From the NCBI GenBank assembly GCA_963555705.1, contig OY743190.1, forward strand, positions 16,561,491-16,625,490: 64,000 nt of DNA, given 5' to 3'. A model generated the notes under the pieces. The model did no database searches. It worked only from the letters and a program-made list of their open reading frames with translations, and was not told where the DNA came from. This DNA is from Ligustrum vulgare. Lineage: Eukaryota > Streptophyta > Magnoliopsida > Lamiales > Oleaceae. Positions within the stretch are counted from its first letter, which is position 1, and each line of letters opens with the position of its first letter. The translations under genes and the position numbers were made by a program. This document shows, in pieces, positions 13,048 through 23,231 of this stretch.

Positions 13048-15446
13048 TGTAGCGACCAAGAATTTTTACGCATTTAATAATCGTGTCGCTACTATCTCAC
13101 CCATTTATTTTTATTTTTACGTTAAAGTCGTGACGCGATCGTTTAGCCAAGTTATAAATTTGGAGCTGAAATATGTAAATTTCAGTCCAATTTGATTTTA
13201 CGTCCAATAAATTCAAAAATCTATTTTTAAAATCCAAATTTCATTTATTTATTTATTCAAATAAAATCTCCAGATAATCTTATTTCAAATTTGAGTCTAT
13301 CATCCTAATTACAATTCAAATTTTAAATTCATCACTTATCTCTACAAATCATGATCACCATCCTAGCCAACTTTCAACCACTCCTATCACGAAAATCTAT
13401 CTGCAGTTACAATTCGAAACCAAAACCAAAGATTTTCTATCCAACCATTTTAATTCCCATTTCACGTTCAGACTCTTCTTCACGGCTGAACCTCTCAATT
13501 CAGGTAGGATAATGAAGAATCCTTTTTTTTTCAACCTCACCATCATCACCACCGTGACCAGCACCACAATCTCACCAAACTCCCATCACCTATATCATTA
13601 TCATCGCCACACCCAAACCACAACCAAGCACCAACCTCTGTTTAAGCTCCATTCATCACCAACCTCATCACCACCAAGAATCCCCACCCAATGCAGGCCA
13701 CAAATCATCATCATCACCACCCTATTCGTCCCCTGCATCCAAATCAAACAACCAGCATCATCATCATCAATCAAAACCAACGCAGCCACCACCCATTTCC
13801 ACCATCATCACCTGCACCAATCAACAAACCACCTGCAGCACCACCATTCACGGCCAAAACCACCTCAATCGAGAACCCAAACCACCATCATCATTCGCAC
13901 ACGGCCACAACCTCCTCCAACTCACCTCCATCTTCAACACCAATCATCACCATCACCATCATCACCACCGAACAACAGCCAGTCGCAAGCCATAGTCGAC
14001 TGTAACTCGCCAAACCCAAGCCTCCACCTCCAAGAAACCACCGCTGCCAATCGAAAACTCAATAGCAAACCTCAAACTTCACAACTCAACATCACCACTG
14101 CCCAAACAATTCTTTAACCAAATCAAACCCCAAACCAAGAACAAAACAAGAAGAACTAGGTACTTACCTTCATCACCAGCCATCTGGACGGATTTTGGCC
14201 GAAAATCACAACTCCGATTTCGATTTCAAGCTTTGATTTGGTCTCGGTTTCACATTATAAACCACCCAAATATCTTCCTCCATCCACCCCCCCCACTGCT
14301 ACCCTGACCACCGCCGCCGCTCGACCGCGGCGTTTCACCGGCAAATCGCCGGCAGTACCTCCGCCGGACTCAACCCCTGCGCGCACTCTCTCGCCATTCT
14401 CTCTCTCGGTCTGATTTTCAGATCGTGAATGAGAGAGAGAGTAAATATTTTGATTTTAATATTTTAACTTCCAGAATTTGCACTTTAGTCCCTGGGTTCC
14501 AAAATTATTTCAAAATCAGTCACTGTAGTTTTAAAACTTATATTTCAGTCCTTAAGTTCTTGAATGATCTTATAAGCTTTTCATTTTTAAAAATTTCTTA
14601 TCTCAATCCCCACAATTTAATATTCGTTTTGAGTTCCGACCCAACTTTTGAAAATTTACATTTTAGTCCCTCAAGTTTGAAAAGTATTCATTTTAGTCCC
14701 TCAACTTTCATAGTATTCATTTTAGTCCCTCAACTTTCAAAAAACATCAATTTCAGTTCTCAAATTGTAATTTATCATTTTTAAACTATAAATTTCTAAA
14801 GACTAATTTAACTTATGGGCTAGACGAAGCGTACGGAGATTTGAAAGATTGAAGTCATATCCCGCTCAACTTTGCACTCGTCGGATTTAAGGTAGACTCG
14901 CCCCCACTAATTGATTTATATTATAATTGCATGTGTTATGTGGATTTGTGTGATTTTATGCTTAATCGCATGAGAAAAGAATATCTCTTTTGAGATAAAA
15001 GAATTATGTTATGCTGGGCATAACTTATCTGCTAGCATGATACAAGAAAAGAATGGTTCATTTGTGTTCACTATGTGATGCCTATGAATAAGAAAAGAAT
15101 GTCACTACATGATTTGCATAATTACTGGTCCAATTATCTTGTAGATTAATTATTGGCGATGAGTCTACTGAGTATTTCATTTCGAAATGCTCAACCCGTT
15201 ATTTTAAACAATTTTGCAGATTTTGGAGACGGTGGCGAGTGATGGGCAATGACGGCAAATTACAAATTGATATTTTTTTAAAGTCGTGAACTTTGAAATG
15301 ATTATTTCATTTTATCAAGAATTGTCATTTTTGCAAATTTGTACGAAAATACTTATTCCATTAATCATTTTTTTTTCCGCAACAAAGTTTATTCAAGAAT
15401 TTAGAAAAGTGACGTTCCCGCGCTTCTCGGAACTCGGGGCGTTACA
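13048..15446 (+). mobile_element. Solo LTR, family A, nested in the family B solo LTR
   Basis: The 2399-bp unit starts TGTAGCGACCAAG and ends GAACTCGGGGCGTTACA. A perfect 5-bp target duplication TTATC flanks it (13043-13047 and 15447-15451). The uninterrupted site is visible in the outer 5' LTR at 9015-9050, where AAGCATGCACATTATC runs straight into ATATCATTGC. Both ends match the family A 3' LTR at 38809-41318. The long Ser/His/Pro-rich frame 13512-14117 inside it is low-complexity LTR sequence, not a gene. Confidence 0.92.
14168..14800 (-). promoter_or_regulatory. Antisense promoter/leader/donor module in family A solo LTR
   Basis: Read on the minus strand: GGGACTAAAATGAATA-type words (14640-14760), a CT-rich tract near 14425-14440, a GC-rich CGCCGG leader (14290-14400), the phrase GAAACCGAGACCAAAT, and a strong donor GAAG|GTAAGTACC with the exon ending at 14168. 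The same order recurs in minus orientation ending at 32944, 39882 and 46682. Function is inferred. Confidence 0.5.
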
Positions 15447-15645
15447 TTATCATGTCATGGCATCATCAAGCATGCATTGGCATTGACATCGAAATTGGAA
15501 AGTCAAATGATTTTAAATGAATAATGTGGTAAGTTTAAGTTTTATCAAAATGCATGTATCCCAAGTTTTAAGTAAGAATGGGTGTACTTCTATGCCATGA
15601 AAGGTGTGAGTGGGAAATGGGGCGCGGGAGACCGGCCTACCCAAA

Positions 15646-15843
15646 TAAATCGCTTTGCGGTGACGATTGCTGAACCGCTTGGCGGTGGTAAATATTAAAC
15701 CGCTTTGCGGTGACGATTGCTAAACCGCTTGGCGGTGACAAATATTAAACCGCTTTGCGGTGACGATTGCTAAACCGGTTGAAGGTGGCAAATATTATAC
15801 CGCTTTGCGGTGACGATCGCTAAACCGCTTGGCGGTTGCAAAT
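15646..15843. repeat. Hairpin minisatellite, about 50-bp unit, in family B solo LTR
   Basis: About four copies of a 50-bp unit, each with two hairpins, ACCGCTTTGCGGT and ACCGCTTGGCGGT, separated by GACGATTGCTAA and CAAATATTAA spacers. Eight hairpin units are recognisable and one (ACCGGTTGAAGGT) has lost its pairing. The outer element's LTR has only three at the equivalent place, so copy number varies. Confidence 0.9.
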
Positions 15844-16487
15844 TTTGAAAAGTATGAATGTCTTAAAAAATAAAGTAACGGGGGTAATTACTTTGAATGG
15901 TCTAAGGAGTTTCATGTCATGAGCATGCATCACGTGCATAAATTTTACTTACTGAGCTTTAGCTCACCCCAATCCCTCCCCAATATTTCAGGTGATGAAA
16001 GCAAGATGAGACGAGGAGAGCACTTGGTGACAGACTTAGGCTATATCTACCTTCAATTTTTGAAAATAAAGTTAAATTAGAATTCATTTAAGTTTCTCAT
16101 TAATTATTCCTTCATTTATTATTGTTAAGGGTTTGATTGCAATTAGCTTTGAATAAGTATTAGTGTAGTATTAGAGGTTAAATGACCTCTTATTTCATTT
16201 GCTAAAGTTTATTTACTTGGAAATATATCTTTGAGGAGTTTGGAACTTATTGAATGGTTTTGATGATGTATGGGATTGAATGAGTTGAAATGTATGCTTT
16301 AAAATGGTTTTGAAGTCCCTCTGCAGGTTGGTTAAGTACAATTTATAAAGGAGATTATGCCGAAATTTTTGTAAAATTTTATAATAGAAAATGAAAGGTT
16401 TAAATGTTTTAAACGATTCATTTCCGCATATAATGTGAATGAGAGTTAACACACCTAGGTTTTAGAATTTAAACTTGGGGTGTTACA

Positions 16488-16511
16488 ATATATATATATA
16501 TATATATATTA
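16488..16511. repeat. AT dinucleotide run at the solo-LTR insertion site
   Basis: Alternating AT runs from the right target duplication into the resumed internal region of the outer element. The matching left side is the AT run at 11232-11243. Confidence 0.85.
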
Positions 16512-16639
16512 AGGTTTAGACGTTAGAATAGATCTTATGAAAGGCTGAAAATAGAAAGTTAGTGAATGGATTCATAAGTGGGATAATGTCGGTTAATGGT
16601 CTCCTACAACAATAGCTATCAAACTTCGATCCGTATTGA

Positions 16640-17266
16640 GTTCTATACGATATGAAGTGTAGATCATCAGTTCGCGAGAATGAGCTAGAAGAAAGAAAGT
16701 TATTTGGTCCAGAAATAGTACAACAAACAGCAAAAGTTGTTGAAAAGATTCGTCAACAAATGAAAATTGCACAGAGTAGACAGAAAAGCTACGTGGACAG
16801 AAGAAGGAAACCTTGGAATTCGTTGAAGGAGATATGATCTTTTTGAAGGTAACTCCTATGAAAAGGAGGTATGAGATTCGGGAAGAAAGAAAAGTTAAGC
16901 CTATGTTTTGTCGGCCCCTTTGGAATTCTTGAAATGGTGGGTGACCTAACTTATCGGGTTGCGTCGTCACCAGCGCTATTGGGTGTGCACAATGTTTTTC
17001 ATGCATCGATGTTGAGGAAATATATTTCGGATTCCTCCCGTAGTCTCAATTATGAGTCATTAGATCTTTGTGAGGATCTGACTTACGAGGAGTCACTTGT
17101 GAAAACCCTAATAATGAAAGTAAATAAGGAACTTAGAAGAAAGAAGATTTCGTTAGTTAAGGTTCTTTGGAGGAATCATGTAGTAGAAGAGGCTACTTGG
17201 GAATGCGAAGACGAAATGCGTGCCAAGTATTCACAACTTTTTGGTAAGTTTCAATTTCGAGGATGA
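16640..17266 (+). pseudogene. Chromovirus pol remnant: integrase C-terminal part and chromodomain
   Basis: The translation shows the integrase region after the catalytic core: CRSSVRENELEERKLFGPE, then a basic stretch with QSRQKSYVDRRR. A frame break near 16820 follows. A second frame (16871-17266) has MRFGKKEKLS, a GPF-x-ILE motif, HNVFHASMLRKY, and a chromodomain-like end with ISLVKVLWRN and EEATWECEDEMR. Tekay/Del chromoviruses have this order, and their chromodomain is thought to direct insertion into heterochromatin. Gag, protease, reverse transcriptase, RNase H and the catalytic D,D,E part of integrase are missing, so it cannot be functional. It belongs to the outer family B element: the polypurine tract follows within 25 bp. 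Confidence 0.88.
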
Positions 17267-17290
17267 AATTTTTTTTAGGGGGTAAGAAAT
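17267..17290 (+). other. Polypurine tract of outer family B element
   Basis: Purine-rich tract with AGGGGGTAAGAAAT immediately before the TGTAATATCAC start of the 3' LTR. The family A element has the equivalent AAGGGGGTAAGG at 38796-38807. Confidence 0.75.
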
Positions 17291-17473
17291 TGTAATATCA
17301 CTTTTTCGTTTTACGCGCATTCTTGAATTTCACGTAATTTTATATTGGTATCATTATAAATTATGTAACTGATTATTAATATTTTCATATTTGACTTAAT
17401 TTGCGGTGGAAGGACTTGGACGCCGTCACGATCAATGTGCCAATTAAAATGTTGATAAATTGCTTATGTACAA
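17291..17473 (+). mobile_element. 3' LTR fragment of outer family B element
   Basis: It starts TGTAATATCACTTTTTCG and follows the solo LTR through GGACTTGGACGCCGTC and ATCAATGTGCCAATTAAAAT. Similarity stops at GTACAA near 17473, where a Helitron-like TCTCTTC begins. No convincing continuation of the LTR is seen after 18790, although a weak match around TTAATATTAATTGTT is possible. Confidence 0.75.
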
Positions 17474-18789
17474 TCTCTTCATTCTGAACAACATTTCTTA
17501 CTTGGGGAAAAAATTGTAATTGATCGATCCATTTTTACGTACTTGATAGTGCATTTTATACTATTCAAATGCAGTGTAATCTTGAAGTAGATGTCAATGG
17601 CCACCAGAACTTCTTCGTGAAAGAGGTAACTTTCTTTAAACCGTGCTTTCTACATGCTTTTGCTATATTTTTGCTGATAATGAGTCCCTATTTGATTTTG
17701 CTATAGAAAGTTGTTGTGACTTTCTCTTTTAGATTTAGAAAGTTATTTGGAAAATTCACAGGCAATACAAAAGGTCTCAAAGTTTTCTCCATGAATTAAT
17801 CGGTGGAGTTGAGGGTTTCGAACTCATTGTTAGATTCTGCTACAATGGAGGCAGAATTGGCATAACTCCTTATAATGCATTGGTATCATGCACAAAATGC
17901 TTGCAGGTGTATTAAAGAATTTCAATTACTCTGTGCAATTAGGCAAGTGTATTAAAGAATATCAATATTAGTGCACAATTTTCATATAGATTTTTAGCTA
18001 TTTTCATAAAGATGTTTAGATTAATATTTATTTTGTTATTCAAAATTTTTGCAAGCACAAGAATCATAACCCTATTACCATCACTTCGGTGGTGGTTATA
18101 TTATGCAAAACTGCCTTAGAGGCAAACTTTGTCCCTGTTTGGTTTGGATAAAAATTAGGCTTTATTTGGCAACACTATTAATTTGTTTTATTTATGTGTT
18201 TGAGGTAAATGTGTGGTAAAAATTGAAGAGAGAAAATGTGTGTGGTTAAAAAATGATTTGATAAATTTTATCGTTTATAAATTTGTTAATAAATTGTAAT
18301 TATTGCGTCAAGGAATAGATGCTTATATTTTTAATAGATTTTGCTAGAAAATTGGCGAAATATATGATTTCAAAGTTGTGGATCTCATGCAGCGTGTGAT
18401 TGAAAATGAGTTATAAGAAATAGGTGCCAAAAGCGTGACCCGGATTTTGCTTAATTTCAAAATCAAAGTCTTTGACCCTGGTTTTCATTTTCTTTATGCT
18501 ATTGCATTCAAGTATGTATCTTAAGTCAGAACAATCCTCTAGCATTCCTTCTAGGAGAGATCATTTCGATTGCAACGTGGTGTCATCTGATATTGATTAT
18601 TCTAGTAGGGGAGCGTCGTCAGATTGAGCTATAACCTACTCTTGTGGCATCGATACAATAATATATAATGCTAAAAGTTGTTCTACTAATGTATTAGTTG
18701 CTGTTTTTTATTGATTTTATTCCCTTTGTGTCAGTACATTATAATTTTTCAATAGAATATATCCGTGCATCGCACGGGTGTGAAACTAG
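17474..18789 (+). mobile_element. Probable non-autonomous Helitron with a captured gene fragment
   Basis: The 3' end has a short palindrome, CCGTGCATCGCACGG (18763-18777), then GTGTGAAACTAG ending at 18789 and a T. A hairpin about 10 bp before a terminal CTAG, with insertion between A and T, is the Helitron signature. The proposed 5' end is TCTCTTC at 17474, exactly where the flanking LTR match breaks and after an A, but Helitron 5' ends carry little information. It holds an NPH3/BTB fragment and no Rep-helicase. Confidence 0.55.
17575..17906 (+). pseudogene. NPH3/BTB protein fragment with retained intron
   Basis: Exon-like 17575-17625 encodes CNLEVDVNGHQNFFVKE. A GT..AG intron (17626-17706) follows. 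The second stretch (17707-17906) encodes RKLFGKFTGNTKGLKVF and, after a frameshift near 17790, GGVEGFELIVRFCYNGGR and ITPYNALVSC. The pattern of a D-x-DVNG start, a KLFGK turn and the EGFEL-x-x-RFCYN-G-R motif is that of the N-terminal BTB domain of plant NPH3-type proteins, which act as substrate adaptors of cullin-3 ubiquitin ligases. Only the first part of the BTB domain is present, there is no start codon, and the frame is broken. The retained intron shows DNA-level capture rather than retroposition. I recognise the family but not the subfamily member. Confidence 0.65.
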
Positions 18790-19526
18790 TGTGGGTTAAT
18801 ATTAATTGTTGGCTTTGAGTTCAATTTTAGTCAAAGTATTAGAGTTATCAAACATGGGAACTATAACTAATTCAAATTATTAAAAACTTATTTGGACAAT
18901 AAATGCTAATTTATATATTTAAACAATAAAATGTCAATTTATATAGTTAAATAATAAATGATCGTAGGTTTGAATAGCTTTTATGAGTTATTGTTAACTT
19001 CATTGAAAATGCAAATTTTCATGATTTCTGCATTTATCTCTTGTATTTAATTTTTTTTCAACATTCATTCAAAAAATTATCAATCAAAAAGATTATAAAT
19101 ATGTGTTTATTCTCAACATAGTTAATATTTATAAATATATTTAACCAATAAAATTATACTTTTATTTACAAAATAAAGAAGTTAAATTAATAATTACGAA
19201 AAATCTGCAATTAATATGAAACAACAATCGGACAATATGGGAGATCAAGAAATTATATCGCAAATCTTACACTATATAATCTCTACACAATTATTAAAAT
19301 TAATAAGAATGATTAAAAATATTAGCATCCATTCAATAAATTTGTTTATGAATTTATTTACAGACAATACATTTTTCACCAACTTTTTAATTATACACAT
19401 TTTTTGAAATCCTTTTTCAACTACGCATTTTATCTCGAAAACGACAATATTTTTATTTATAAACAAAAAAAAAGCATTTGAACGGATGTTTTAATTTATT
19501 AAATTGTTAATAATAATAATAATAAT
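18790..19526. other. AT-rich stretch without recognisable gene
   Basis: Over 70% A+T by eye, with no credible frame or element end. It finishes in a (TAA)n run at 19509-19526 that is the insertion site of the next LTR element. Confidence 0.6.
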
Positions 19527-20083
19527 TGTTGACGTCACTTTTTGTCACAAAACTGGTCAACAAATAAAATGGATTGATCTTTGACTCATCATGTTGAGAT
19601 AACTTGATTTTGAGATTTTTGGCTAAACAACCAGGTCATATAACTGAATTCTAGATAGTATGTGAATTTATACGATGTTGAACTTCTTATCACCAACTCA
19701 ACTCTGCATCGTGTATGACCTGACATTCAGGTCTACAAGCGTTTGGACCTGAGCGTCACCTCTGCAAGTCATTTGAAGTTAAAGGTTTCTCTTTGAATCA
19801 ATAAATTTCTCTCTCTCTAATGAACATAAAATTCCCCTATTTATAGGTAAAATGGAGGTAGACATATTTACATATTTGATCCCTCATCTAATAATTACAT
19901 AATGGGGCAATTTCTAATAGTTATAGACAATTTCACTCATATCTTCATACAAGTATCACATTGACCCTTTGAGTTCATCTTGAGTAGTCTTGATCCTTAG
20001 TTTGACGTGGAACTTGACCAATAAGCTCGTTGACCACTGAATAGGTGACTCTTAACCTTGACCCAAATTTATGGGGTGCAACA
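19527..20083 (-). mobile_element. 3' LTR of the tandem-repeat LTR element
   Basis: On the plus strand it runs from TGTTGACGTCAC to GGGGTGCAACA. A near-perfect second copy is at 26680-27236. On the minus strand it contains CTATAAATAGGGG (19834-19847), a strong TATA box. Confidence 0.92.
19834..19847 (-). promoter_or_regulatory. TATA box in 3' LTR
   Basis: CTATAAATAGGGG on the minus strand, in an LTR also rich in TTGAC words. This sits in the 3' LTR, so it could drive transcripts outward across 19526. Confidence 0.6.
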
Positions 20084-20102
20084 AATGTCCCCCAAGGTCT
20101 GG
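20084..20102 (-). other. Polypurine tract of the tandem-repeat LTR element
   Basis: The minus strand reads CCAGACCTTGGGGGACATT and abuts the LTR start TGTTGCACCCC. Its position fixes the element's orientation. Confidence 0.65.
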
Positions 20103-20738
20103 ACTTATGATCACCTTAAGTTCGGACCTTGTTCAAATACCAACCCTTGCTTCGAGCCCACTCTGCTTCTTTTTCTTGAGTCGTTTTGGTCATTCATATG
20201 TAGAACTGATGTCCAAGTCCGCTTGTCAGACCAGAAACACAATTTAGGTCGATTGGAAGATGAAGGTGAAGGATTGAAGTTCACATAGAAGCCATTGTGC
20301 GTGACAGGCGTTCACCTCGAACCCATAATTAGTAAATTTTGATTGGGTCATACTGTTCTATATTTGATCCAGGTAGTCGAAGTCTTCATTTCATTTAAGG
20401 ACTTGATTTGAGGAGACAGCTGAAGAGTCAAGGAGTTGAAATAATTACTAGTTGAAGAGCCGCTGAGGACCTGAAATAACATCCAGCTGAAGAGTTGAAA
20501 TAGTGGCCAACTGAAGATGTGGCCTAGTTGAAGAGCTGATTGCTTCAATTTTTATTTTTAAAGAGTGAATCTGATTCTTTTGACTACTTGAAAAAAAAAA
20601 TTCTAGATATTCAGGCCAGTCCATTTAATGAGATCATTCCATAAAGTCAAATTCTGACGAAGCACACTTGCATAGATCAAAATATCAAATCTGAAGGTAA
20701 CTCGGTGCACTGAATTAGTTGATAAGAATATAATCAAG
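20103..20738. other. Element tail between polypurine tract and tandem arrays
   Basis: No credible coding frame. Degenerate short repeats of an AGCTGAAGAGTTGAAATA type lie at about 20420-20545. Confidence 0.5.
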
Positions 20739-20937
20739 ATGACCTCAGGGATTGGACCAGACCTTATGGGAGTTGTTATGTCCTATCTCAAGGGTAACGG
20801 TAATAAAAACCTGATGGACTTGATTCTGTCGTATCCCTCGGGTAATGGCAGTAAAGATCTCAAAGACTTGGTTCTCTCGTGTCCCTCGTGTAATAGTAAT
20901 GAAGACCTCAAGGGCTTGGTTCTCTCGTGTCTCCAAA
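20739..20937. repeat. Tandem array T0, about 48-bp unit, 4 copies
   Basis: Units share ACTTGGTTCTCTCGTGTCC, TCTCAAGG and GGTAATGG-type words. Successive copies begin near 20758, 20806, 20853 and 20902 and become more alike to the right. Confidence 0.75.
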
Positions 20938-20944
20938 GGTTTTA

Positions 20945-23150
20945 CTTCGTCATGGGGATTTCACATAGTAATGAGGGTGTACCTCGTCATTAAGGTCAAC
21001 TTCATCATGGAGTTTTCACCTCATCATAGTTACCTCGTCATGGTAGTTGCACCTTATCATGGTCACCTCGTCTTCATGGAGGTTTCACCTTACCACGGAG
21101 TTCTCACCTTATCATTGAGGTTCACTTCACCAGGTGGTTTTACCTCTTCATGATCACCTCCTTGTCAATGAGGTTTCACCTCATCAATGAGGATCACATC
21201 GCCATGGAGATTTTACCTCATCATGGTCACCTCCTCGTCATGGAGGTTTCACCTCACCAACAAGGACCCCTTCACCATGGAGGCCTTACCTCATCATGGT
21301 CACCTCCTTATTATGAAGGTTTCACCTTATCACTGAGGTTGACTTCATCACGGAGGTCTTACCTCATCATGGTCACCTCCTCATCATGGAGGTTTCACCT
21401 CATCAATGAGGTTGATTTCACCATGGAGATCTTACCTCATCATGAACACCTCCTCATCATGAAGGTTTCACCTCATCACTGAGGGTGACTTCACCATGGA
21501 GGTCTTACCTTATCATGGTTACCTCCTTATCATGGAGGTTTACCTCATCATTGATGTTTATTCACCATAGAGGTTTTACCTCATCATGGTCACCTCCTCA
21601 TCATGGAGGTTTCACCTCATCACTGAGGTTCCACTTCACCGTGGAGGTCTTACCTCGTCATGGTCACCTCCTCATCATGGTGGTTTCACCTCATCAGTGA
21701 GGTTCACTTCACCATGGAGGTCTTACCTCGTCATGGTCACCTCCTCATCATGGAGGTTTCACCTCATCACTGAGGTTCACTTCACCATGGAAGTCTTACC
21801 TCGCCATGGTCACCTCCTCATCATGGAGGTTTCACCTCATCACCGAGGTTTCACTTCACTATGGAGGTCTTACCTCGTCATGGTCACCTCCTCATCATGG
21901 AGGTTTCACCTCAACATTGAGGTTCCACTTCACCATGGAGGTCTTACCTCGTCATGGTTACCTCCTTCTCACGGAGGTTTCACCTCATCATTGAGGTTCA
22001 ACTTCACCGAAACCTCATCATTGAGGTTCCACTTCACCATGGAGGTCTTACCTCGTCATGGTCACCTCCTTCTCACGGAGGTTTCACCTCATCATTGAGG
22101 TTCAACTTCACCATGGAGGTCTTGCCTCATCATGGTCACCTCCTTATCATGGAGGTTTCACCTCATCATTGAGGTTTCATTCACCGCGGAGGTCTTACCT
22201 CGTCATGGTCACCTCCTCATCATGGAGGTTTCACCTCATCACTGAGGTTCCCTTCACCATGGAGGTCTTACCTTGTCCTGATCACCTCCTCATCATGGAG
22301 GTTTCACCTCATCACTGAGGTTCCACTTCACCATGGAGGTCTTACCTCGTCGTGGTAACCTCCTCATCTTGGAGGTTTCACCTCATCACTGAGGTTCCAC
22401 TTCACTATGGAGGTCTTACCTCGTCGTGGTCACCTCCTCATCATGGAGGTTTCACCTCATCACTGAGGTTCCCTTCATCATGGAGGTTACACCTCATCAC
22501 TGAGGTTCCACTTCACCGTGGAGGTCTTACCTCGTCGTGGTCACCTCCTCATCATGGAAGTTTCACCTCATCACTGAGGTTGACTTCACCATTGAGGTCT
22601 TACCTCGTCATGGTCACCTCCTCATCATGGAAGTTTCACCTCATCACTGAGGTTGACTTCACCATTGAGGTCTTACCTCGTCATGGTCACCTCCTCATCA
22701 TGGAGGTTCCACCTCATCACTGAGGTTCCACTTCACCATGGAGGTCTTACCTCGTCATGGTCACCTCCTCATCTTGGAGGTTTCACCTCATCACTGAGAT
22801 TCCAGTTCACCAAGGAGGTCTTACCTTGTCATGGTCACCTCCTTGTCATGGAGGTTTACCTCATCATTGAGGTTTCATTCACCATGGAGGTTTTACCTCA
22901 TCATGGTCACCTCCTCATCATGGAGGTTTCACCTCATCACTGAGGTTGACTTCACCATGGAGGTCTTACCTCTTCACGGTTACCTCCTCATCATGGAGGT
23001 TTCACCTCATCATTAAGGTTCTATGTCACCATGGAGGTCTTAGCTCATCATGGTCACTTCCTTATCATGGAGGTTCCAATTCACCATGGAGGTCTGACCT
23101 CATAATGGTCAGCTCCTTATCATGGAGGTTTCACCTCATTATTGAGGTGC
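20945..23150. repeat. Tandem array T1, 73-74-bp unit, about 30 copies, made of 18-bp hairpin subunits
   Basis: The word CACCTCCTCATCATGG recurs at 21665, 21738, 21811 and 21885 (73-74-bp spacing). Each unit is about four 18-bp subunits of alternating GAGGT and ACCTC, giving small inverted repeats such as GAGGTTTCACCTC and ACCTCATCACTGAGGT. Long open frames across the array are by-products of the repeat: the period is not a multiple of three and frames overlap each other. Confidence 0.95.
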
Positions 23151-23231
23151 ATATATCAACGAAATGAACACTTAGACGGAGTGATTATTAAATAATGGAT
23201 GAGGCTTGATGTCATCTCAATATTTCAGCTC

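Larger units (their letters stand above)
11244..16487 (+). mobile_element. Solo LTR, family B, itself split by a nested solo LTR
   Basis: It starts TGTAATACCAC and ends TTGGGGTGTTACA, with no internal region attached. Flanks are ATATA on both sides (11239-11243 and 16488-16492), consistent with a 5-bp target duplication but weak because the site is an AT dinucleotide run. Removing the nested family A LTR and one TTATC leaves about 2840 bp. It lies within the internal region of another family B element, so it is a same-family insertion reduced by LTR-LTR recombination. The CT-rich and CA-rich tracts at 11650-11890 probably belong to its promoter region. Confidence 0.8.

Noticed and set aside
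13512..14117. 201-codon Ser/His/Thr/Pro-rich frame
   Set aside because: Low-complexity C-rich sequence wholly inside a solo LTR. The equivalent part of the other family A LTRs gives different, shorter frames.
18790..19526. Continuation of the family B 3' LTR after the Helitron
   Set aside because: Only a weak, short AT-rich similarity (TTAATATTAATTGTT) could be found by eye, not enough to annotate.
20845..23167. Long plus-strand frames with WRFHLITEV-type repeats, up to 170 codons
   Set aside because: They come from array T1. The unit is 73-74 bp, so frames shift every copy, several frames overlap, and each has an arbitrary start.
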